Below the pieces are notes generated by a model, which worked only from the letters and a program-made list of their open reading frames with translations, searched no databases and was not told the origin of the DNA. A stretch of DNA of 28,397 nucleotides. Source: Paenibacillus sp. FSL H7-0331 (GTDB taxonomy: Bacteria > Bacillota > Bacilli > Paenibacillales > NBRC-103111). Below are positions 23,550 through 28,397 of the stretch, in pieces. The stretch's first letter is position 1. Every line of letters starts with the position of its first letter. The translations under genes were made by a program, and so were the position numbers. The stretch is from NCBI RefSeq assembly GCF_001956045.1, contig NZ_MRTH01000058.1:1-28397 (forward strand), given 5' to 3'.

Positions 23550-24260
23550 ATGAAAAAGACAGCCTTTGTAACCGGAGCAAATAAAGGAATCGGAATTGAA
23601 ATTGTTAAGCAGTTAAGCGAAGCAGGCTGGAAAGTCGTCCTTGGTGCACGCAGTGCCGAACGGGGTGAAGCAGCCGTTTCCGAATTAACTTCCAAGGGGT
23701 TAGACGTAGAATTTGTACAAATCGACATGAGCGATTTGAAAACCATCGAACAGGCAGCCGATACGCTCAACAAGAATTATCCTGACCTGAAGCTTCTGAT
23801 CAATAACGCTGGTATGCCTGGCGCTTTCTCCCGTTCTTTTACGGATACCAAAGAGGAAGATCTGCGGAATGCCTTCGAAGTTAACTTTTTCGGGACCGTC
23901 CGTTTGAACCAGCGTTTGTTCCCGTTAATCAAAGATAACGAAGGCACAATCGTCAATGTATCGACCGACATGGCTTCTCTGGACCATATGCAAAATGCTG
24001 AATTTACTTTAAACGCATTCGATTATAACTCATCTAAAACGGCCAACAATGCCATGACACTTTCAATGGCTTATGAAGTCAAAAACAGCAGCGCTCAAGT
24101 ATTTGCGGTAACGCCTGGATTCACCTCAACAGATCTTAACGGCAATGCCGCAGGCGGTAAATCGAAAGAAGCCGCCGCTGCGATTATAGTGGGTTATGCG
24201 ACAGATGGCAAACGTCATAACGGCGAATTCTTGGATGAGAATGGTGTTTACTCCTGGTAA
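23550..24260 (+). CDS. short-chain dehydrogenase/reductase
   Basis: The 236-residue protein is a classical SDR oxidoreductase using NAD(P)H, probably a carbonyl reductase. The cofactor motif is 'TGANKGIG' (8-15), with 'NNAG' at 85-88 and catalytic residues S138, Y159 and K163 ('YNSSK'). R34 in 'GARSAERG' suggests NADP(H) preference. The subgroup is that of plant/bacterial carbonyl reductases ('TPGFTSTDLNG'). The ATG follows GAAAGAAGGA. It is divergent from a MerR regulator whose operator lies in its promoter, which suggests induction by a reactive carbonyl or other electrophile. A terminator follows. Confidence 0.9.
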   Translation: MKKTAFVTGANKGIGIEIVKQLSEAGWKVVLGARSAERGEAAVSELTSKGLDVEFVQIDMSDLKTIEQAADTLNKNYPDLKLLINNAGMPGAFSRSFTDTKEEDLRNAFEVNFFGTVRLNQRLFPLIKDNEGTIVNVSTDMASLDHMQNAEFTLNAFDYNSSKTANNAMTLSMAYEVKNSSAQVFAVTPGFTSTDLNGNAAGGKSKEAAAAIIVGYATDGKRHNGEFLDENGVYSW

Positions 24261-24278
24261 CCCACAATTGCCGAAAGC

Positions 24279-24314
24279 AACTCTTGCCGCCCATATCGCG
24301 GACAAGAGTTTTTT
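24279..24314 (+). terminator. rho-independent terminator after the SDR gene
   Basis: The 8-bp stem AACTCTTG/CAAGAGTT (24279-24286 with 24303-24310) has an inner CGC/GCG pair (24288-24290 with 24298-24300) and is followed by a run of six T. Confidence 0.8.
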
Positions 24315-24430
24315 GCGTACAAGATTCCAAGTAAAATAACGATCAAGCGCATTATGGTAACGAATGTGGCAGATGAAATGACGGTATCAGATTAAGCGGA
24401 GCTGCAGTGCAAAATTTACTTTGTACAGCC

Positions 24431-24802
24431 TTAAAACTCTTCTAAAACCTTAGATTTGTCACCATGGACCTTTTCCAGGTGATCCTCTCCCCAATAGCAT
24501 AATTGGTCAAGCGCGGGCTTTAATCCCCAGCCGTAGGAAGTTAACTCATACTCCACTTTAGGTGGGATCTCTTTATAAACCTTTCGTGCAATAATCTCAT
24601 CCTTTTCCAGGCCTCTTAGTTGAGTGGTCAGCATTTTTTGCGTAATGCCGGGCATTAACCGTCGAAGCTCAGACGTCCGTTTCCGTCCTGTCATCAAATG
24701 ATAGATGATTAAAGGCTTCCATTTCCCCCCCATTACTTCTAATGCTGCCTCCACACCAACTTTATACTTCTTTTGAACGTTATTTTCCCTCTTTTCAGTC
24801 AT
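24431..24802 (-). CDS. HxlR-family transcriptional regulator
   Basis: This is a 123-residue winged-helix regulator. The HxlR signature is complete: 'ALEVMGGKWKPLIIYHLMTG', 'RKRTSELRRLMPGITQKMLT', 'QLRGLEKDEIIARKVYKEIP', 'PKVEYELTSYGWGLKPALDQ' and 'LCYWGEDH'. Many HxlR proteins (HypR, YodB) sense quinones or disulfide stress. Only one cysteine (in 'LCYWG') is present here, and the usual N-terminal sensor cysteine is absent. ATG 24802 is preferred over the adjacent GTG 24805 for spacing to GGAGGG. It is divergent from a flavodoxin-fold oxidoreductase gene, its probable target. Confidence 0.9.
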   Translation of the reverse strand: MTEKRENNVQKKYKVGVEAALEVMGGKWKPLIIYHLMTGRKRTSELRRLMPGITQKMLTTQLRGLEKDEIIARKVYKEIPPKVEYELTSYGWGLKPALDQLCYWGEDHLEKVHGDKSKVLEEF

Positions 24803-24836
24803 CACTTAACCCTCCGTTAAAAGGCTGTATTTTTGT

Positions 24837-24919
24837 TAGGAACATAACATTCGTTCATTCATTCCGTTGTTCAGGTAAGTTTCTAGGGCATCTATATCTA
24901 GGGTACTTCTATGTTCCTA
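24837..24919. promoter_or_regulatory. spaced inverted repeat between the HxlR and oxidoreductase genes
   Basis: TAGGAACATA (24837-24846) and its exact reverse complement TATGTTCCTA (24910-24919) lie 63 bp apart in the divergent intergenic region. They may be two operator half-sites or separate sites for the HxlR protein. A TATAAT further on (24982-24987) could be the -10 of the oxidoreductase gene. Confidence 0.4.
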
Positions 24920-25048
24920 TGGCACCTGTATCATCCTATAGAACTTGAAAGTGCGTACTTCCGGATTATTTTAATACTGTTTATAATAGCATCAGCCATT
25001 GATAATGGCTACAAGTTGGTTGTTGAGAGAGGTAGTGAAGATACAAGT

Positions 25049-25627
25049 ATGAGAGTATTAATCGTTGTTTCGCACCCGAGAGAGGATTCTCTGACCTTTA
25101 AGGTTGCCGATCGTTTCGTACAAGGTCTTGCCGAGGCCGGCCACGACTATGAGATATTGGATTTACACCGGATTGGCTTTGACCCTGTTTTAAAAGGAGT
25201 AGATGAACCTGATTTGATAGCTGCGGAACAGTCCTTTTCTCCTGAGGTGGAATTGGAAATAAGGCGCATGAAGGAGCATGATGCCTTAGCATTTATTTTT
25301 CCAATTTGGTGGTGGCATTTGCCAGCCATGCTAAAAGGTTATATTGACCGTGTATGGAACAATGGGTTTGCATACGGTTCGAACCAGCTTCATCATCAGC
25401 ATGTCTTGTGGATTGGTTTGGCGGGCGTTTCCAAAGAACAGATGAAAAAGCGTAACTATGATGAAATGATTACTCATTTGCTCAATGTGGGAATTGCAGA
25501 TTATTGCGGTGTTTCCAATTCAAAGGTTAATTTTTTATACGAGACTTTGGATTCCAATCCCAAGCATTATGAGATGCTGCTTAACCAAGCTCATCACTTA
25601 GGTTTGAATTATGCCAAGGAACAGTAG
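25049..25627 (+). CDS. NAD(P)H oxidoreductase, flavodoxin fold (MdaB/KefF-like)
   Basis: The 193-residue protein is a flavodoxin-like quinone or azo reductase using FMN/FAD. Visible are the N-terminal flavin-phosphate loop 'IVVSHPREDSLTFKVADRF' (5-23), 'DALAFIFPIWWWHLPAMLKG' (78-97) and 'YIDRVWNNGFAYG' (98-110), the segment conserved in Flavodoxin_2 proteins. The start is ATG 25049, where the fold begins; the ribosome site (GTGAAG) is weak. An upstream open frame from 24911 has no family similarity. It is divergent from an HxlR regulator, the usual pairing for quinone-inducible detoxification. Confidence 0.87.
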   Translation: MRVLIVVSHPREDSLTFKVADRFVQGLAEAGHDYEILDLHRIGFDPVLKGVDEPDLIAAEQSFSPEVELEIRRMKEHDALAFIFPIWWWHLPAMLKGYIDRVWNNGFAYGSNQLHHQHVLWIGLAGVSKEQMKKRNYDEMITHLLNVGIADYCGVSNSKVNFLYETLDSNPKHYEMLLNQAHHLGLNYAKEQ

Positions 25628-25798
25628 CCTCAAGTTAACTCTGAACTCTATTGACTCTGTCCAAGGAAATCCGATCACCAATAAAGTGAATCTGAATCTT
25701 ATTTTAACTTCAAATTAAATTGAGCATACTTTGTCAGCACCCCTGTTCCGAAACTATACGGTGAACTAGTAACAAGCGTTGTTATTGAATGCGAAGAA
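25628..25798. other. intergenic, no gene seen
   Basis: AT-rich spacer with no terminator of convincing form after the oxidoreductase gene. It is probably the degraded 5' region of the phosphotransferase pseudogene that follows. Confidence 0.3.
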
Positions 25799-26387
25799 GT
25801 GCATTGTTCCGTCTTGAAATGGATTTTTGGGGATACCATGTCCAAGAGAGATTTCAACAGTGAGGAAATGGTTAGTACCTTGGGGAAGCGTATTGCATAT
25901 TTACATCAGTTTTCGCGGAGTTTCAAACAAGGTTCAAGTTTTATAAGACCCGAATATGGGATAGTGTGGGTAAATAACATGTTGACCAAATTGCGATCAG
26001 GCAAAAAAATAGGTATTATCGCCACCGAGGAATTTCAAATTCTTGAAAATGCGAACATCAAGGGGAATTTCATTCATTGACTTCGGATTATCGGGTTTTG
26101 GATACTACGCATCAGATGTCGCTATGGGTGCCCTATTTACTAAAAATGAATTACGGGATGATCTGCTTTCCGGCTACACTAATATTATTTCCGGAAAAAT
26201 AGACACCGCACAGTTAGAAGACCTGATGTTTTTGAATATATGCGAATACTACGCATTTCTGGTAAGTAGAAAAGAAAAGCATATGTGGGTACGTGAACAT
26301 ATACCAAGTCTGATTGAACTTTGTAAATCTTTGCTTAAAGGCAAAACGGTTTTTTATAATATCAATCAAGTAGGCTTAACAAACTAG
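25799..26387 (+). pseudogene. phosphotransferase (APH-like) pseudogene
   Basis: Two frames, shifted near 26040-26070, encode parts of a kinase of the aminoglycoside-phosphotransferase/Fructosamine-kinase-like superfamily. The first holds 'KRIAYLHQFSRSFKQGSSFI' (the helix before the catalytic loop). The second holds 'SFIDFGLSGFGYYASDVAMG', the DFG-like magnesium motif of APH enzymes, and a helical C-terminal part ending at TAG 26385. The N-terminal ATP lobe and the HxDxxxxN catalytic loop are missing between and before the pieces. It lies just upstream of an intact, only distantly similar phosphotransferase gene. Confidence 0.7.
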
Positions 26388-26482
26388 AGAAGCCCATAAT
26401 TACAGAAAACAATGTACGCAGCCGATCGGAAGCCTCTCTCCCTTATAACACTAACGAAGTTTTGATGCTTCATAAGGTGTTC

Positions 26483-26565
26483 CGCTAACGGAGAACGTTA
26501 ACACAATAACACCAGGACGAGGCTGCCAGCACGATCGGCAGCTCTATTACGTTAACGGGCATTTT
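26483..26565 (+). repeat. 83-bp direct repeat, copy 1
   Basis: It is nearly identical to 27889-27971, with three mismatches, all in the first 19 bases. The element contains GCTGCC-n9-GGCAGC (a stable hairpin), and its ends are near-inverted (CCGCTAAC at the left, GTTAACGG at the right). It carries no ORF. The form suggests a REP- or MITE-like intergenic element. The two copies bracket the intact phosphotransferase gene. Confidence 0.85.
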
Positions 26566-26701
26566 AGCGTAGTTTCATATTAATGAGTGGGAACAAATTT
26601 AGCAGCAAGAAGTAGTCCTCAACCAGATCTAGAAGTACCGCCGGAAGTGCTTCTGCGCGGCGCAACACGTCAATAACCTGCTTTGTCTTGATGATTCGCA
26701 T
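26564..26701 (-). CDS. 45-residue small protein candidate
   Basis: ATG at 26701 (minus strand) opens a 45-codon frame, 'MRIIKTKQVIDVLRRAEALP', then 'AVLLDLVEDYFLLLNLFPLI', ending 'NMKLR'. AGGAGGG lies at perfect spacing upstream (complement of 26709-26715). The middle is an amphipathic helix rich in L, D and E and the tail is hydrophobic. I do not recognise the family. Its stop codon lies in the edge of repeat copy 1, so the natural C-terminus may have been changed by insertion of the element. It is too short for usual ORF cut-offs. Confidence 0.5.
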   Translation of the reverse strand: MRIIKTKQVIDVLRRAEALPAVLLDLVEDYFLLLNLFPLINMKLR

Positions 26702-26716
26702 CCGAAATCCCTCCTG

Positions 26717-26747
26717 AAAAAGAAAATGGCCCCTCTAAAAAGGGGTC
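26717..26747 (-). terminator. terminator-like hairpin upstream of the 45-residue ORF
   Basis: On the minus strand, GACCCCT/AGGGGCC (26741-26747 with 26728-26734, one G-U pair) forms a 7-bp stem with a 6-base loop and is followed by ATTTTCTTTTT. The ribosome site of the small ORF begins one base later. It may terminate transcription from further right or act as an attenuator for the small ORF. Confidence 0.55.
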
Positions 26748-26888
26748 TTGGTTCTGGATCAAGAATATGATGTATGTAAGAGATTGGGTTTAATTGGGTT
26801 AATTCCAGGGAATGCCAAGAGATCTTGAGAAAGTCAAAGGTTTTTAATCGGGATTATCGTTTTGCAATCCAAAACGAGGAGGTACTTT

Positions 26889-27785
26889 ATGAGTTCCATT
26901 CTAAACGTTATTGAAAAGTTAAAGTTGAACGTCTTGAATGTAGAAGATGTTCCAGAGTCATTTAGTTCTGATGTATACAAACTTACTCTCGCTAACGGAG
27001 AAAAAGTGTATGTAAAAATTCCATTTAACAAAGATAAACTATATCGTGAATTTCAGATGCTTGAGACATTGAAGGACGTAATACCTGTTCCTAAAGTATT
27101 GGATTTTTGGGATGGGGATGAAATTACTACTGGAGCATTGCTTCTTTCGGCGATTCAAGGCATACCTTGTACAGAAGATATTGCTGAGAAACTATCTTTT
27201 CAAATTGGCGTGTTTCATGCGATGCTTCATGAGGTTAAAACTCCAGGTTACGGTTACCATGTGACTGATGGATTTAAGATTCTTGACCAAAATAATTGGA
27301 GACTACATATCAAAGGTAATTTTGAAAAGTGGAAAGAGCCTTGCAAAGAGATTCTCGATCCAGAGCTGTATGAAAGATGTATTCTTCACTTTGATGGCGT
27401 ATTTTCAGCTTTACCAGAACCTGATGGGCCATGCATTGTTCATATGGATTTTAGACCTGGTAATATATTGGTAAATGATAACAAGGTTACTGGCATTATT
27501 GATTTCGAGAGTGCCCGTGGTGGATCCTCTGAAATAGACTTTACAAAAATCAATCGATATATTTGGGGAGTAAACCCGAGAACAAAGCTACCGTACATTG
27601 ATGGGTATCGAACGATTCGCCCTATGGTGAATCTGGAGACAGTCTTACCATTCTATGATCTTTACGATGCTTTCAGTGCAGTTGTTTGGTGCAAAAACAG
27701 AGGTGTCGAAAAAAACCAGTCTTTTCTTCAGGAAAATATTTCCACTTTACAGAAATCAGTGGGGATTGAGCAGACACGTTATTAG
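26889..27785 (+). CDS. phosphotransferase family protein (APH-like kinase)
   Basis: The 298-residue protein has the choline/aminoglycoside kinase fold and phosphorylates an unknown small molecule with ATP. The N-lobe lysine is K43 ('VYVKIPF'), the catalytic loop is 'HMDFRPGNIL' (H185, D187, N192) and the metal-binding motif is 'GIIDFESARGG' (D205). All key residues are present. The start is ATG 26889 after GAGGAGG; an in-frame TTG at 26862 has no ribosome site. It is as likely a metabolic or macrolide/hygromycin-type kinase as an aminoglycoside-resistance enzyme; specificity cannot be inferred. It is AT-rich, and it lies with its terminator between two direct repeats. Confidence 0.88.
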   Translation: MSSILNVIEKLKLNVLNVEDVPESFSSDVYKLTLANGEKVYVKIPFNKDKLYREFQMLETLKDVIPVPKVLDFWDGDEITTGALLLSAIQGIPCTEDIAEKLSFQIGVFHAMLHEVKTPGYGYHVTDGFKILDQNNWRLHIKGNFEKWKEPCKEILDPELYERCILHFDGVFSALPEPDGPCIVHMDFRPGNILVNDNKVTGIIDFESARGGSSEIDFTKINRYIWGVNPRTKLPYIDGYRTIRPMVNLETVLPFYDLYDAFSAVVWCKNRGVEKNQSFLQENISTLQKSVGIEQTRY

Positions 27786-27808
27786 ATGTTCGATAAGATG
27801 CAATTAGA

Positions 27809-27836
27809 AAAGCCATCCGACAGGATGGCTTTCTTC
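27809..27836 (+). terminator. rho-independent terminator after the phosphotransferase gene
   Basis: The stem AAAGCCATCC/GGATGGCTTT (27809-27818 with 27823-27832) has a GACA loop and is followed by a short pyrimidine tract CTTC. It is well formed apart from the interrupted U-run. Confidence 0.75.
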
Positions 27837-27888
27837 AAAAACTTGCCGTTACAGACAGCGCGGAGAACCTTATCATAAATAACCGTTA

Positions 27889-27971
27889 CGCTAACAGCGA
27901 ACGTTAGCACAATAACACCAGGACGAGGCTGCCAGCACGATCGGCAGCTCTATTACGTTAACGGGCATTTT
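27889..27971 (+). repeat. 83-bp direct repeat, copy 2
   Basis: This is the second copy of the element at 26483-26565, in the same orientation, 1406 bp away start to start. The last 64 bases are identical. Its left end reads CGCTAACAGCGAACGTTAGC, where the first 7 bases are close to the reverse complement of the last ones. It ends 24 bases before a TATAAT, so it abuts the promoter of the next gene. Confidence 0.85.
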
Positions 27972-28000
27972 TATTGAAGGGAAACAGATAATGATATAAT
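27972..28000 (+). promoter_or_regulatory. candidate promoter of the serine hydrolase gene
   Basis: A perfect TATAAT lies at 27995-28000, with TATTGA (27972-27977) 17 bp upstream as a fair -35. The -35 begins at the edge of repeat copy 2, so the element may have supplied part of the promoter. Confidence 0.45.
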
Positions 28001-28033
28001 TATCCTATAAAAGGAATTGAAGGGAGACTATAT

Positions 28034-28397
28034 ATGATTTTAAAGGATTTAACTAGTGTTAAAAAACTTTGGATTCCAATAGGTATTATTCTTGTTACCT
28101 TGATTTCATTCGTCTCTTTCGCTTACTTGTTACCAGTTAAAAAAACGGTGCACGAAACGAGTTCAGTTCCTTGGGAAGGTGGTAAATGGAGAACCTCTAC
28201 TCCCGAAGAGCAAGGTATTCATTCTGCTGAGTTGGCTGATGTCCTCAAAATCGTCCAGATTCAGCATACCAATATTCACTCCTTACTTATCGTGCGGAAT
28301 GGTTTCCTTGTACTTAGTACCTATTTTGCTCCTTACCAAGAAGGTGATGGCGTATTTTATCAAGTCCATTCCGTGACGAAAAGTATTACTTCAGCAT
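28034..28397 (+). CDS. serine hydrolase (class C beta-lactamase-like), partial
   Basis: The gene starts at ATG 28034 after AAGGGAGA and runs off the window, with 121 codons visible. An N-terminal membrane anchor (about 12-34, 'LWIPIGIILVTLISFVSFAY') is followed by 'WRTSTPEEQGIHSAELADVL', the usual opening of beta-lactamase/AmpH-type domains. 'LLIVRNGFLVLSTYF' then leads to the catalytic SxxK motif in 'HSVTKSITSA' (nucleophile serine in SVTK). It is an extracytoplasmic, membrane-anchored enzyme of the serine beta-lactamase-like superfamily. Most relatives are esterases or D-Ala peptidases, not antibiotic-resistance enzymes. Confidence 0.85.
   Translation, partial: MILKDLTSVKKLWIPIGIILVTLISFVSFAYLLPVKKTVHETSSVPWEGGKWRTSTPEEQGIHSAELADVLKIVQIQHTNIHSLLIVRNGFLVLSTYFAPYQEGDGVFYQVHSVTKSITSA

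Noticed and set aside
24911..25048. Upstream extension of the oxidoreductase frame to ATG 24911
   Set aside because: The added 46 residues do not fit the family; the flavodoxin fold starts at 25049.
1..28397. CRISPR array, rRNA or tRNA genes
   Set aside because: No regularly spaced repeats, no rRNA signature and no complete tRNA were seen on either strand by eye.
28034..28397. Antibiotic-resistance beta-lactamase
   Set aside because: Only the SxxK motif and the membrane anchor are visible; the anchored type is usually an esterase or peptidase, and the rest lies outside the window.

Overview
The window looks like chromosomal DNA of a Gram-positive Bacillota, most likely Paenibacillus or a close relative. 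The case rests on strong AGGAGG-type ribosome sites, TTG/GTG starts, a PdxK of the Bacillus two-cysteine type, S-layer-homology and YesN-type response-regulator remnants, and a polysaccharide-utilisation cluster built from LplB/YtcP-like permeases, a lipoprotein binding protein and a membrane-spanning AraC regulator. The genus is an inference from gene style, not from a marker gene.

Layout. (1) 1-1000: decayed tyrosine recombinase joined to a decayed acetyltransferase. (2) 1049-1861: intact pdxK. (3) 1900-2980: decayed DNA with an oxidoreductase remnant. (4) 2983-5135: intact kbl-tdh operon (threonine to glycine plus acetyl-CoA), then a long hairpin and a glyA (serine hydroxymethyltransferase) fragment. 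(5) 5582-10370: a gene graveyard holding a receiver domain without its output domain, a secreted protein fused tail to tail with it, S-layer, SEC-C, sulfatase, secreted-protein and HAD remnants, and two small membrane-protein genes that look intact. (6) About 10385-20850: an abruptly GC-rich block whose six genes are all intact: a secreted multidomain beta-helix protein, a membrane AraC-type sensor-regulator, two ABC permeases, a binding lipoprotein and a cytoplasmic sialidase-fold protein. (7) 21194-23062: a short promoter/ORF/terminator unit, a HAD phosphatase gene and an IS6-family relic with both inverted repeats. (8) 23084-25627: two divergent regulator-enzyme pairs (MerR with a short-chain dehydrogenase, HxlR with a flavodoxin-fold oxidoreductase). 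(9) 25799-28397: a broken phosphotransferase, then an intact phosphotransferase gene lying between two 83-bp direct repeats, and the start of a membrane-anchored serine hydrolase cut by the window edge.

How the genes work together. The GC-rich block reads as one carbohydrate-use module. The secreted beta-helix protein would act on a polymer outside the cell, the membrane AraC protein would sense a product, the binding protein and permeases would import an oligosaccharide, and the sialidase-fold protein would process it inside. The ATPase is not encoded here, as is usual for this transporter class, which relies on a shared MsmX-type ATPase. Kbl and Tdh act in sequence on threonine. The MerR and HxlR pairs look like small stress or electrophile-response switches.

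The most unusual material is the direct-repeat pair around the phosphotransferase gene, the GH110/GH28-like multidomain protein, a permease gene with no standard start codon near its ribosome site, and the density of broken genes outside the GC-rich block.
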